From contig JAKUNG010000019.1 of NCBI GenBank assembly GCA_022452285.1, positions 26,571-90,570 on the forward strand: a DNA stretch of 64,000 bases, read 5' to 3'. Source of the stretch: Terriglobia bacterium. GTDB lineage: Bacteria > Acidobacteriota > Terriglobia > Versatilivoradales > Versatilivoraceae. Below are positions 8,659-17,143 of this stretch, piece by piece (within the stretch, counting starts at the first letter, position 1; every line of letters starts with the position of its first letter). The position numbers were made by a program, and so were the translations under genes. The notes under the pieces were generated by a model that worked only from the letters and a program-made list of their open reading frames with translations, had not been told where the DNA came from and made no database searches.

Positions 8659-9354
8659 TTGGAGATGGAAAAAGAACCTTCAGAGTTAGAAGAAAAAATT
8701 GGATATCATTTCAAAGATCAGTCCCTCCTTGTTAAGGCTCTAACTCATAGCGCATACGCTAACGAGCATAGTCTTATTTGTGGAAACAATGAGCGACTGG
8801 AATTTTTAGGTGATTCTATCATAGGGTTTGTTGTTAGTGAATTTCTCCTCAAACAGCACCCATCATTGCAAGAAGGACCACTAACCCAACTAAAGGCACA
8901 ACTTGTCAGTGCGAGGAGCTTATCGAGAGTAGCATCTCGACTAGAATTGGGAAAATTCCTTAGACTTGGAAAAGGTGTAGAAAAAATAGGTGGTCGAGAG
9001 AATCCAGACCTACAAGTAGATGCTTTGGAAGCACTAGTAGCAGCTATATTTTTAGATGCAGGTATTCAAAGAGCAACGCATTTTTGTTTAAGTCAATTGA
9101 AAAGTCACTGGGAAAGAATTGTTTCAGACCAAGTAACTTTTAAGGATTATAAGACTCGTCTTCAAGAAAAAATGCATTCACTAGGTCGTCCACTGCCGAA
9201 ATATTCCGTAATTAAAATACTTGGCCCTGACCATAATCCAAAATTTTTTGTTCAATTAAAAATTGGAGATGAGTTTTCTTCGGAAGGACAGGGAGTTACT
9301 AAGAAAGATGCCGAGCAAGAGGCTGCTCGGTTGGCTTTAGAAACTGTGAAATGA
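8659..9354 (+). CDS. rnc: Ribonuclease III
   Basis: Cleaves double-stranded RNA (rRNA precursors, some mRNAs). The catalytic signature NERLEFLGDSIIGF lies at about 44-57, and the second acidic site is in VDALEALVAAIFLDAG. The C-terminal dsRNA-binding domain runs from about 158, with FKDYKTRLQEKMH and the closing GVTKKDAEQEAARLAL. The tracked start is a TTG directly after an in-frame TAA. An ATG two codons later (8665) is also possible, but its GGAG abuts the start with no spacer. Either way the protein is about 230 residues, normal for Rnc. lepB follows 68 bases downstream, a common pairing. Confidence 0.95.
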   Translation: MEMEKEPSELEEKIGYHFKDQSLLVKALTHSAYANEHSLICGNNERLEFLGDSIIGFVVSEFLLKQHPSLQEGPLTQLKAQLVSARSLSRVASRLELGKFLRLGKGVEKIGGRENPDLQVDALEALVAAIFLDAGIQRATHFCLSQLKSHWERIVSDQVTFKDYKTRLQEKMHSLGRPLPKYSVIKILGPDHNPKFFVQLKIGDEFSSEGQGVTKKDAEQEAARLALETVK

Positions 9355-9422
9355 GAAAATAGGTTTAGTTTCACTAGATGTCTTATATTATTAACTTAAA
9401 ATGAAAAAAGTATGTTAAGACT

Positions 9423-10184
9423 ATGAAGCAATCAACTTTACGGGAGTACCTTGAAAGTTTTGCAGTAACTATTGTTCTTGCTCTTTTTGGTACAACATTT
9501 GTTGTGCAAGCATTCAAGATTCCAACTCCTTCAATGGAAGAAAATCTTTTGGTAGGAGACCATCTTCTAGTAAACAAGTTCCTCTACGGTAACCCTGACA
9601 ATTGGTTGAAGTCATTGCTACCATTTCAGGAGGTGCAACATGGTGACGTGATTGTTTTTCGATATCCTGATGATCCTTCAAAACATTATGTAAAAAGGGC
9701 TATAGGCCTCCCCGGTGACCGGATTCGTTTAGTAAATCAGAAGTTATATCGCAATGGGGAACTGGTCAAAGAACCATACGTTTTTCATAGACGCCCCGGA
9801 CGAACAGATATTGAAATTAGAGATAATCTGCCTCTTTCTGAAACTTGGATTAGTCGTTTTTCTGACTATGGATTAAATAGAGAAATTTTTTTGAGCTATA
9901 GATATTTTAAAGATTTTACTGATGGCAATGACATTGTAGTACCTGCAAACAATTATTTTGCAATGGGGGACAATAGAGATAATAGTGCTGATAGTAGATA
10001 TTGGGGGTTTGTTCCTCGAAAAAATATTGTTGGACGGGCTTTTGTAATATATTGGTCCTTTGAAACTGAGCCCAATGAATATCTACAAGACTCAATGGTC
10101 GATAGAATTAATCAGTTTGTAAATGTAATTGTAAATCTTTTCCAAAAAACCCGTTGGGAGCGCACCTTCAAGCTAGTCGAGTAA
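9423..10184 (+). CDS. lepB: Signal peptidase I
   Basis: 253 residues. Membrane-bound Ser/Lys protease that removes signal peptides of exported proteins. One N-terminal transmembrane helix (about 12-30) precedes the active-site Ser37 in PTPSMEENLLVGD. The general base is Lys91 in HYVKRAIGLPGDR. The conserved box E, AMGDNRDNSADSRYWGFV, is near residue 190. The numerous secreted proteins in this window are its likely substrates. It sits in a plus-strand group after rnc and before a membrane-anchored unknown. Confidence 0.96.
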   Translation: MKQSTLREYLESFAVTIVLALFGTTFVVQAFKIPTPSMEENLLVGDHLLVNKFLYGNPDNWLKSLLPFQEVQHGDVIVFRYPDDPSKHYVKRAIGLPGDRIRLVNQKLYRNGELVKEPYVFHRRPGRTDIEIRDNLPLSETWISRFSDYGLNREIFLSYRYFKDFTDGNDIVVPANNYFAMGDNRDNSADSRYWGFVPRKNIVGRAFVIYWSFETEPNEYLQDSMVDRINQFVNVIVNLFQKTRWERTFKLVE

Positions 10185-10239
10185 TAGCTAAAAAAGAAAA
10201 AGTTTAAACCAATGTATATTTTCTAGTAGGAGCTGAAAG

Positions 10240-10857
10240 ATGAAAAGACTACTAATCTCTTTGTTGATTTTTCTTTTGGTGGGTACGTGTATTTGGTGGT
10301 TACAACAGTCTTCTTCTGAAGTATCCAAGCCAAATGAGTCCTGTGAAATCAATGAAACACATCTTTTTTTGAAGAAGTTAGAATTAATTTTCTCAACGAA
10401 TTTACCTTCTAAAAAAGTTGTAACAGAATTTTCAGAATTAGAGATTAACACTTTTTTAAGTCAGAAAGGTGAGGAATACTTTCCTTCAGGTATTAGTCAA
10501 ATACAAGTTGATTTGCAAGAGGATGTCGTTTTAGGTCAATTATTGGCGGATTTTGATAAGGTAAGGTCAAGTTTGAACCGACCCAGTAGTCCATTAGTTA
10601 CTACTCTTTTAACTGGGAAACATACAGTAAAGATTGAAAGTAGAATAACTACAAAAAATGGCAGTGGTCGCTATGAAATTTTAAATGTCCTATTAAATGG
10701 TCAACAGGTCCCCAAAATTTTTGTAGACTTCCTTCTTGAAAATTATGTTTTTTCTAAGTATCCAGTTGTCAAACCTAACACTCCGTTTGATCTGCCCTTC
10801 AAGATTGAGACCATTCGTATTCAACCAGACAGGATTATTATTAAGCAGGTTCCCTAA
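10240..10857 (+). CDS. Membrane-anchored protein of unknown function
   Basis: 205 residues, preceded by a good AGGAG site. A hydrophobic N-terminal segment (about 3-21) is either an uncleaved anchor or a signal peptide. The rest looks like a soluble alpha/beta lipid-binding type fold: TEFSELEINTFLSQ, then IQVDLQEDVVLGQLLADFD, and a C-terminal strand region ending RIQPDRIIIKQ. This layout is reminiscent of LmeA/DUF2993-like proteins, but similarity is only impressionistic. It lies 55 bases after lepB on the same strand, so co-transcription is plausible. Confidence 0.65.
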   Translation: MKRLLISLLIFLLVGTCIWWLQQSSSEVSKPNESCEINETHLFLKKLELIFSTNLPSKKVVTEFSELEINTFLSQKGEEYFPSGISQIQVDLQEDVVLGQLLADFDKVRSSLNRPSSPLVTTLLTGKHTVKIESRITTKNGSGRYEILNVLLNGQQVPKIFVDFLLENYVFSKYPVVKPNTPFDLPFKIETIRIQPDRIIIKQVP

Positions 10858-10923
10858 CATAGATATTCTTACCTTAAATTAATCCAATTGGTAAGTTCTA
10901 CCTAATAATTTTCTAAGTTGTAT

Positions 10924-11964
10924 TCAAAGAGAATTCCAACGCCTAGGTAAAAAGAGTTTTTGATAGAAGTTTAAGGCAAATCGGTCAGTCATACCTGCTA
11001 TAAAATCAGATGCATTAAGAGTTAACGGTTCTCCAGACCGTTTGTATTTTTTAGGGATTAGCACAGGGTTTTCTAGGATGTGATGATAAATATCCCCTAG
11101 AATTTTTTTAGCTTTTCTCATTTCTTCTTTGGGAATACTAAGAGCATAAACAGTTCGATAAAGAAAATGTCTTAATTCCATCATGGTCTTCAAAATTTTA
11201 GGACTCATAGTAATTCTCTCCAGTTTAATCTTCAGACTAGAGTCAATTACATCTTGAACCAAAGTATTTATTCGGAGACTATGGGTTGTACCTATATGTT
11301 GGGTCATTTCTATAGGAATGTCTGAAAATTTGATCAATCCTGATCTCAAGGCATCGTCCAAGTCGTGGTTAATATATGCAATTACATCTGCAACACGAAC
11401 AACTTGACCTTCTCTAGTTGCTGGCCTACCCTTGTCTTGGCTTGTAAAGACAGCACCACTCCCCTTGGAATGTTTTAGAATGCCATCTCTGACTTCCCAG
11501 CAGAGATTAAGTCCTTGTCCTTCTCTTTCTAATTTATCTACTATGCGAAGACTTTGGAGGTAATGTTTGAAGCCACTCGGCACTATCTCATTTAAAATAG
11601 CTTCACCTGCATGTCCAAATGGTGTATGACCCAGATCGTGGCCAAGGGCAATTGCCTCGGTCAAATCCTCATTTAGGCAAAGAGCTCTACTAATAGTTCT
11701 AGCTATCTGAGATACCTCTAGAGTATGAGTTAAACGGGTTCGGTAGTGGTCACCCTCAGGGGACAAAAAGACTTGGGTTTTGTGTTTTAACCTACGAAAA
11801 GATTTAGAGTGGAGAATTCGGTCACGGTCTCGTTGAAAAGAAGTTCGAATTGGGCAGGATACTTCTTTAATTTGACGCCCACGTGTATTCATGCTTAATG
11901 CTGCTTGGGGAGCTAATACTTTTGCTTCTCTTTTCTCTGCTTTTAGCCGAAGAGATTGTACCAT
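10924..11964 (-). CDS. dgt: Deoxyguanosinetriphosphate triphosphohydrolase-like protein (HD domain)
   Basis: 346 residues. The HD-domain metal ligands are visible: His80 (RTRLTHTLEVSQIART), His109-Asp110 (ALGHDLGHTPFGHAGE), and a later Asp in VADVIAYINHDLDDA. The N-terminal FRRLKHKTQVF segment is also typical of this family, which hydrolyses dNTPs to deoxynucleoside and triphosphate and shapes dNTP pools. Length fits the shorter dGTPase-like group rather than the E. coli enzyme. Its ATG overlaps the stop of the upstream TPR gene by one base (TAATG), indicating translational coupling. Confidence 0.92.
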   Translation of the reverse strand: MVQSLRLKAEKREAKVLAPQAALSMNTRGRQIKEVSCPIRTSFQRDRDRILHSKSFRRLKHKTQVFLSPEGDHYRTRLTHTLEVSQIARTISRALCLNEDLTEAIALGHDLGHTPFGHAGEAILNEIVPSGFKHYLQSLRIVDKLEREGQGLNLCWEVRDGILKHSKGSGAVFTSQDKGRPATREGQVVRVADVIAYINHDLDDALRSGLIKFSDIPIEMTQHIGTTHSLRINTLVQDVIDSSLKIKLERITMSPKILKTMMELRHFLYRTVYALSIPKEEMRKAKKILGDIYHHILENPVLIPKKYKRSGEPLTLNASDFIAGMTDRFALNFYQKLFLPRRWNSL

Positions 11965-12686
11965 TAGGGAGAGATTTTTTTTAACCGTTGTTCTGCTTCA
12001 GATGAGAACTCAGAAGATGGAAAGTCTCGAATAACCTTTTCATAAATTTCAATAGCCCTTTTTTGATTTTTTTGGAGCTCATAAAGCCTTGCCAAATGCA
12101 TCGCTGTTGTTTCACTAGGTGTTGTTAGGGCATCTCGATCAACCAGTTGCTGATAGGTCTTAGTTTCTGCCTCGAGGTCCCCAGAGTCTCTATAAACTTT
12201 AGCAAGAGCAGCGAGGGCTAAGGCTCCGTAATCTGATTCTTCCTGACTCAGTGATTTCAACTGTATTATAGCTCCTTCAGTTCTTTTCAACTCACTGAGG
12301 CACAAACCAACATAGTATGTTGCAATTTTTCCAGCAGACCGGGTTTTATGTCGACTGGCGATCCCTTGTAATTGTTCCAATGCCTTTTGATATTTTTCTG
12401 TGGAAGTTGCAAAGGATGCGTTATTTCCTCCAGGAGGTGATCCTGCAATATCTTTGGTTACTGGAGTTCTATAAATCTCTAGTGCTAAAGCTAACTCATT
12501 TCTAGAGTTTTCTTCCTGTCGCGCTGAATAATATAAAAACCCTAAAAAAAAGATTAGAACTACTCCAAGAAATGCCAAACTCCTCAGAAGTTGTTTCCTG
12601 TAATCAACAAAGAACTGACGGATCTTTTCTACTAAGACCATGAAGCTGTCTTTTTCTAAAAGTTCTTGACGTGTTAACCTTGCCAA
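11964..12686 (-). CDS. Membrane-anchored TPR protein (YfgM-like)
   Basis: 240 residues. A short cytoplasmic N-terminus is followed by one transmembrane helix at about 36-52 (SLAFLGVVLIFFLGFLYYS) and then a periplasmic TPR array (YYVGLCLSELKRTEGAI, ALAALAKVYRDSGDLEAETKTYQQ, LARLYELQKNQKRAIEIYEKVI). The order matches the YfgM/TPR_21 family, which assists envelope protein assembly near the Sec translocon; that role is assigned by architecture only. The stop overlaps the dgt start by one base. Confidence 0.78.
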   Translation of the reverse strand: MARLTRQELLEKDSFMVLVEKIRQFFVDYRKQLLRSLAFLGVVLIFFLGFLYYSARQEENSRNELALALEIYRTPVTKDIAGSPPGGNNASFATSTEKYQKALEQLQGIASRHKTRSAGKIATYYVGLCLSELKRTEGAIIQLKSLSQEESDYGALALAALAKVYRDSGDLEAETKTYQQLVDRDALTTPSETTAMHLARLYELQKNQKRAIEIYEKVIRDFPSSEFSSEAEQRLKKISP

Positions 12687-13057
12687 GTGTTACTCCTATT
12701 CTATTTAATTTTTGCTTGAATAAAGAATTTAGTTAATACCATTAAAAGCTCCAAAAACCTAATAGGTCTTGAATAAATAAATGCTAACAGCCTAAAGAAC
12801 CGCTGTCAATTTGCTTAGGATGAACATGAGCTTATTTCATTATATTAAAGTATTGATTTAAATCAAAAATTGGAATTAGGAAAGTCTTTCAATAAACTAT
12901 ATCTAGAAAAGGATATCTATATTTTTTAAGAAATTAGAGAAGGTTTTCTTTTTAAAGTTTTACATACAGGGTTTACAAGCCTATCAAAACATCATTTAAT
13001 TTGTGGTAAGAAAATTTTTACAATATGCCATCAAATCTACTTTGGAGGTGCTATGCC
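12687..13057. other. Intergenic region between divergent TPR and DinB genes
   Basis: About 370 AT-rich bases with stop codons in all frames and no recognisable RNA. It presumably holds the promoters of the two divergent units. I see no clear operator. Confidence 0.5.
13044..13048 (+). promoter_or_regulatory. Ribosome binding site deciding the DinB start
   Basis: GGAGG lies 9 bases before the ATG at 13058. The ORF-track start at 13025 has no such site, and the DinB fold begins right after 13058. Confidence 0.75.
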
Positions 13058-13555
13058 ATGAGAATTGAAGATCTTTTTGATTTGTATGCTTATAACTCTT
13101 GGGCTAACGATCGTGTGAGGACATCAATTAAAATTTTAACAGAAGATGCATTTAAAGAGGATCTAGGAGGGAGTTTTGGCTCTATCCAAGGTACGATTAC
13201 CCACTTAGTGTCAGCACAGTGGGCTTGGCTTAAGAGATGGCAAGGAAATTCACCCAATCAGTCTCTGCAAAAAGATCAGTTCAGCACTCCAAAAGAAGGG
13301 AATAGTCTCTGGATGGAAGTTGATATAGATTTAACAAACTTTGTGAAGGGATTAGACAACAAAATGATTCAAGAAATAGTTTCCTACGAAACTTTAGAAG
13401 GGAAAAAACTTTCTAATTTTCTTTGGCAGGCTATGCTTCATCTTTTAAATCATTCTACTTATCACCGTGGACAGATTGCCATCCTTTTACGACAAGTTCA
13501 GGCAAAACCAAAATCTACAGATCTTATTCGCTATTACTGGGAAAAATCTGAATAG
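13058..13555 (+). CDS. DinB-family metal-binding four-helix protein
   Basis: 165 residues from the ATG at 13058 (strong GGAGG upstream; the track's 13025 start adds 11 unlikely residues). The three metal-binding histidines of the DinB/YfiT superfamily are visible: one in GTITHLVSAQWAWLKRW and two in LLNHSTYHRGQIA. The N-terminal DLYAYNSWANDRV helix is also typical. Members include thiol-dependent transferases and many proteins of unknown substrate. Located upstream of fabH with a 70-base gap; no functional link is evident. Confidence 0.87.
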   Translation: MRIEDLFDLYAYNSWANDRVRTSIKILTEDAFKEDLGGSFGSIQGTITHLVSAQWAWLKRWQGNSPNQSLQKDQFSTPKEGNSLWMEVDIDLTNFVKGLDNKMIQEIVSYETLEGKKLSNFLWQAMLHLLNHSTYHRGQIAILLRQVQAKPKSTDLIRYYWEKSE

Positions 13556-13625
13556 TGCAACTAAGTAATGACCTAAAACACCAAAGATAATCTGAATCAA
13601 AAAAACTGGAGGATTTTTAAAACCT

Positions 13626-14621
13626 ATGTTTGATGCAAGAATTTTAGGTACCGGAAGTTTTTTACCAGAAAGAATAGTGCCCAATACCGAATTAGAAGAA
13701 AAAATGGATACTTCAGATGAATGGATTCAGCAACGCACTGGGATTCGAGAGCGTCGCTATGTTGAGGAGGGAGTCGGAACTTCAGATCTAGGACTGAAAG
13801 CCTCACAACGGGCACTACGATCTGCAGGTCTTACTGCTAATGATATTGACTTTATTATCTTTGCGACTCTTAGTCCCGATTACAATTTTCCAGGATGTGG
13901 TTGTTTACTGCAGGATAAGCTAGGCATTGGAAATATTGGAGCACTCGATGTTCGTAACCAATGTACAGGTTTTATTTACAGTTTGTCTATAGCTCATCAA
14001 TTTGTAAGAACTGGCACATATCAACATATCCTTGTTGTTGGGGCAGAAGTGCACTCTACAGGTCTTGAGATGCATACTCGTGGTCGAGAAGTAGCAGTTA
14101 TTTTTGGAGATGGGGCTGGGGCAGTGGTAGTTGGAAAGTCAAGTAATGATCAGAGAAAAATTCTATCAAGTCACCTGCATTCAGAAGGAAAATTTGCTAA
14201 AAAGCTATGGATTGAAGCTCCATCTTCAATTCAGCAACCTCGTTTAACAAAAGAAATGTTACAACAAGGAAGGCATTATCCCCGGATGGAGGGTCGATAT
14301 GTTTTCAAGCATGCTGTAGATCGTATGCAACAGTCAGTGCGAGAAGGCTTAGAAGCAAATAACTTGAAACTGTCGGATGTGAAACTTTTGATTCTTCATC
14401 AGGCAAATCTAAGAATATCAGAAGCGGTTGTTCGTGCCTTAAAGATTTCACCGGATCGAGTTTTCAACAACATTCAAATATATGGTAATACTACAGCTGC
14501 ATCTATTCCTATTGCGTTGGATGAAGCAACACGTCAGGGGAAGATTGGATCAGGGGACTTAATCGTGCTAGCTGCCTTCGGTTCTGGATTTACATGGGGT
14601 GCGACAGTTTTGAAGTGGTAG
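13626..14621 (+). CDS. fabH: Beta-ketoacyl-ACP synthase III
   Basis: 331 residues. It condenses acetyl-CoA (or a branched starter) with malonyl-ACP to start fatty-acid synthesis. The catalytic triad is intact: Cys113 (RNQCTGFIYS), His258 (LILHQANLRI) and Asn288 (IYGNTTAASIP). WIQQRTGIRERR near residue 33-44 is the CoA-binding segment. A good GGAGG lies about 15 bases upstream of the ATG. No other fab gene is adjacent, so this may be a lone copy or one of several FabH paralogues. Starter specificity cannot be judged from sequence. Confidence 0.94.
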   Translation: MFDARILGTGSFLPERIVPNTELEEKMDTSDEWIQQRTGIRERRYVEEGVGTSDLGLKASQRALRSAGLTANDIDFIIFATLSPDYNFPGCGCLLQDKLGIGNIGALDVRNQCTGFIYSLSIAHQFVRTGTYQHILVVGAEVHSTGLEMHTRGREVAVIFGDGAGAVVVGKSSNDQRKILSSHLHSEGKFAKKLWIEAPSSIQQPRLTKEMLQQGRHYPRMEGRYVFKHAVDRMQQSVREGLEANNLKLSDVKLLILHQANLRISEAVVRALKISPDRVFNNIQIYGNTTAASIPIALDEATRQGKIGSGDLIVLAAFGSGFTWGATVLKW

Positions 14622-14672
14622 GAGTATTCTTAAGAAAATCTTGTAAATTTGAGGCTTGTTGGGTAGAAGAAT

Positions 14673-15722
14673 ATGTTACTTCATTCTATTTGTTTAAAAG
14701 GTAGAGCAACAAACTTTGTTTATTGGATAGGAATCTTTTCAGTTTGCTTTATATCACTTTTGCCATCAACTGCCTTTTATGCCAAGCCTTTGGGACTAGT
14801 ATTTGCTTCAGTGGCCAAAGGTAAAGAACTTTTAGTGGTAAGGGATGAGTTCATTAAACAATTAAGTCCTTTTGATAGATCTGCAAGATTAAAGGTCTCA
14901 ACAGATGTTACAGAGAAAGAATTTCTTGATTTTATAAGTAGACAAGTTCTTCCATGGCAAGTAGACGAACAAAAAATTTTTTTGAGGGCAATAAAAAGAA
15001 TTGAGTTAGAATTAACAAAGTTCTGCCTCAATTTTCCTAACACTATTTATCTAATTAAAACAACTGGTAAAGAAGAAGGGGATGCTGCCTATACTCGAGG
15101 TCAAGCAATTATTATTCCTCAAAACAGATTGGAGTCACCTCAAGAAGAATTCAATCATCTTGTTGCCCACGAACTATTCCATATCCTTTCACGTTACCAA
15201 GAGGAATTACGGGATCAACTCTATCAACTTATTGGTTTTAAAAAATACAATAAACATTTTTTTCCGACTGAGTTAGAAGATCAAAAGATAACAAATCCTG
15301 ATGCACCAATGAATCTTCATTGGATTCACATCAAATATAAAGACAACTTTTTTTGGGCTGCCCCGATTTTATTTTCTAAAACAAAGCGGTACGATTCTCA
15401 GCAAGGAGACAGCTTTTTTCAGTATTTGGAGTTTCGATTATTATTAATATCAGCTACTAGTGACGAGTTGCCTTTAATTTTGGATGAACATGAATTCGAG
15501 CTGGTTAAGATAGAAGAAGTGTCTGGTTTTTTTGATCAGATTGGTAGAAACACCCAATATGTAATCCATCCAGAGGAAATTATAGCTGAAAACTTTGCTT
15601 TTATCGTCTTGGGGAAAAACCAGTTACCTTCTTCTATAATTTTGGAGAAAATTAGAGTTTTGCTGAAAAAGAGTTCCAACAAATGTAGCAATCCTCAGTC
15701 TTTAAAAACAAGATCTTTCTAA
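14673..15722 (+). CDS. Secreted putative HExxH metalloprotease
   Basis: 349 residues with a hydrophobic segment at about 15-37 (signal peptide or anchor, ending near AFYAKP). The segment EEFNHLVAHELFHILSRY (about 161-178) contains a proper HExxH zinc-binding motif. Downstream Glu-containing segments such as EEIIAENFAFIVLG near the end could give the third ligand: the E-N-F-A-F pattern is seen in gluzincin-like families. I do not recognise a named family. It is 51 bases after fabH and on the same strand. Compare the TPR protein at 6957, where an HxxxH motif has lost its Glu. Confidence 0.72.
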   Translation: MLLHSICLKGRATNFVYWIGIFSVCFISLLPSTAFYAKPLGLVFASVAKGKELLVVRDEFIKQLSPFDRSARLKVSTDVTEKEFLDFISRQVLPWQVDEQKIFLRAIKRIELELTKFCLNFPNTIYLIKTTGKEEGDAAYTRGQAIIIPQNRLESPQEEFNHLVAHELFHILSRYQEELRDQLYQLIGFKKYNKHFFPTELEDQKITNPDAPMNLHWIHIKYKDNFFWAAPILFSKTKRYDSQQGDSFFQYLEFRLLLISATSDELPLILDEHEFELVKIEEVSGFFDQIGRNTQYVIHPEEIIAENFAFIVLGKNQLPSSIILEKIRVLLKKSSNKCSNPQSLKTRSF

Positions 15723-16012
15723 AATATAAAACCTTTATTTTTGACATTTTTTCAATACTTTAAATTCTCTGCTTAAAATTTAGGTTAAGAGTTATTAATT
15801 TTTCTATCATAAATAATAGTTTGAGTTCTAAAAGAGTAAAGCGATCTAATTAATGATTAATTGCATGGAAGTTAGTGTAATGAGCTAACATTAGAAGCAA
15901 TTTACAAGGTCTTAATTGGTATGCTAATCTCCATGATGATGTTGGTAGGTTTATTACTATTTTTCTTGTGACTTAGGGTTTTAAAAATTTGTTTGGTTAG
16001 TAGCCAAAATGA

Positions 16013-16101
16013 GCCGGAGTGGCGGAATTGGCAGACGCACTAGACTCAAAATCTAGCGTGGGTTACCCCACGTGGGGGTTCAAGTCCCCCCTCCGGCACC
16101 A
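16013..16101 (+). tRNA. tRNA-Leu (anticodon CAA), CCA encoded
   Basis: An 89-base class II tRNA. The acceptor GCCGGAG pairs with CTCCGGC, followed by ACCA. The anticodon stem CTAGA/TCTAG encloses the loop CTCAAAA, giving anticodon CAA (reads UUG). A long variable arm (CGTGGGTTACCCCACG) and the T-arm GGGGGTTCAAGTCCCCC are complete. The 3' CCA is genome-encoded. UUG is common as both a codon and a start codon in this window. The 290 bases before it hold no convincing gene. Confidence 0.97.
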
Positions 16102-16252
16102 GTAGTAGAATTAACTAGAATACAGGAAGATTTGTCAAAAATATGGACAAGAAAATGTCTATTATCTAGATTTGATTCCACCCATAAGGAATGTCTGAAA
16201 TTAAAACTGAGAGTTTTTGAGTTACTCATTCAGTTTTCTTAACTTTCAAAAA

Positions 16253-16699
16253 TTGAAAGAATATTTTTTAAAAAGAAAAACTTGGTTACCAAAGGATTTA
16301 GAAGAAGTCTTTGCTTTTTTCTCTGAACCAAGAAATTTGGAAGAAATAACACCTCCCTGGTTGCAGTTTAAGGTTCTGAAAACCACTGTTTGTTCAATGG
16401 CAGAAGGTGCTTTAATCGATTACAGTTTAAAGATTCATGGTATACCTCTGCAATGGCAAAGTGAAATTACTGGCTGGGATCCACCCCACTGTTTTGTGGA
16501 CCAGCAGCGCAGAGGTCCCTATAGATTTTGGGTACATGAACATCGATTCGTAGCAAAGGATGGAGGGACCTTGGCAGAGGACTTTGTCCGGTATGGTGTT
16601 TCAGGAGGATGGTTAGTCAATAAATTATTAGTTGCACCAGATCTACAACGAATTTTCAATTATCGAGAAAATCAGCTGGTTGCCCATTTTTCTGATTAA
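16253..16699 (+). CDS. SRPBCC-family ligand-binding protein
   Basis: Helix-grip fold protein of the SRPBCC superfamily, seen in KRKTWLPKDLEEVFAFFSEP, then NLEEITPPWLQFKV, GPYRFWVHEHRF and DFVRYGVSGG. The relatives, often found beside photolyase or epimerase genes, bind hydrophobic ligands; the ligand is unknown. There is no in-frame ATG near the start. The track begins at TTG 16217, but the usual family N-terminus aligns best with TTG 16253 (protein MKEYFLKRKTWLP), 148 residues, and I chose that. Neither start has a clear ribosome site. Neighbours: tRNA-Leu upstream, convergent small membrane gene downstream. Confidence 0.82.
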   Translation: MKEYFLKRKTWLPKDLEEVFAFFSEPRNLEEITPPWLQFKVLKTTVCSMAEGALIDYSLKIHGIPLQWQSEITGWDPPHCFVDQQRRGPYRFWVHEHRFVAKDGGTLAEDFVRYGVSGGWLVNKLLVAPDLQRIFNYRENQLVAHFSD

Positions 16700-16707
16700 G
16701 ATGATTC

Positions 16708-16747
16708 TTTCTTTTAAATAGATCTAGTTTTGAGATCTTCAAAGAAA
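16708..16747. terminator. Probable bidirectional terminator hairpin
   Basis: TTTCTTT and AAAGAAA form the outer stem and two AGATCT copies the inner stem around the loop AGTTTTG. It lies between the convergent SRPBCC and small membrane genes, with A/T tracts on both sides. Confidence 0.4.
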
Positions 16748-16757
16748 AACATTCCAT

Positions 16758-16958
16758 TCAATTCCCTCTGGAGAACAAATAAGAGTAGATAATTTTTAAC
16801 AAAACTAAGACAAAAATAAGTACAAAAATCCAAAAGATAAATGTCCAAATTATCCTTAGAACAAAATAACCAAATAGAACTAACCCACAACCAATACAGA
16901 TCAGTTTTAACATCCCTAACTTAAATGGCAACCATTTGTTTACATTGTGTAATGACAT
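16758..16958 (-). CDS. Small hydrophobic membrane protein
   Basis: 66 residues, with two adjoining or one long hydrophobic segment from about 14 to 60 (KLICIGCGLVLFGYFVL, then FIFWIFVLIFVLVLLKI). A good AAGGAT ribosome site lies 6 bases before the ATG, which supports it as a real gene despite its length. Function unknown. It is divergent from the SPFH gene 185 bases away and convergent with the SRPBCC gene. Confidence 0.55.
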   Translation of the reverse strand: MSLHNVNKWLPFKLGMLKLICIGCGLVLFGYFVLRIIWTFIFWIFVLIFVLVLLKIIYSYLFSRGN

Positions 16959-17143
16959 TGTTTCATCCTTTTAATAATAAAACTTACATGAAAAACAAAT
17001 CTTCTGCCAAGAAGCATTTTTGTTTTGTGGCGGAATAGTCTATGAAAAAGCTGCCCTTCTGGTTAAGAGTAACGTAAAATACCCTATTAGTGTTAAGTTC
17101 AGTCTTTTTATGAGTAAAAAGTTTTCAGAAAAGGAGATGTCTT

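Noticed and set aside
15921-15971. 16-codon hydrophobic frame MLISMMMLVGLLLFFL before tRNA-Leu
   Set aside because: It has an AAGG upstream, but it is too short and too low in complexity to support as a gene; AT-rich spacer sequence gives such frames readily.
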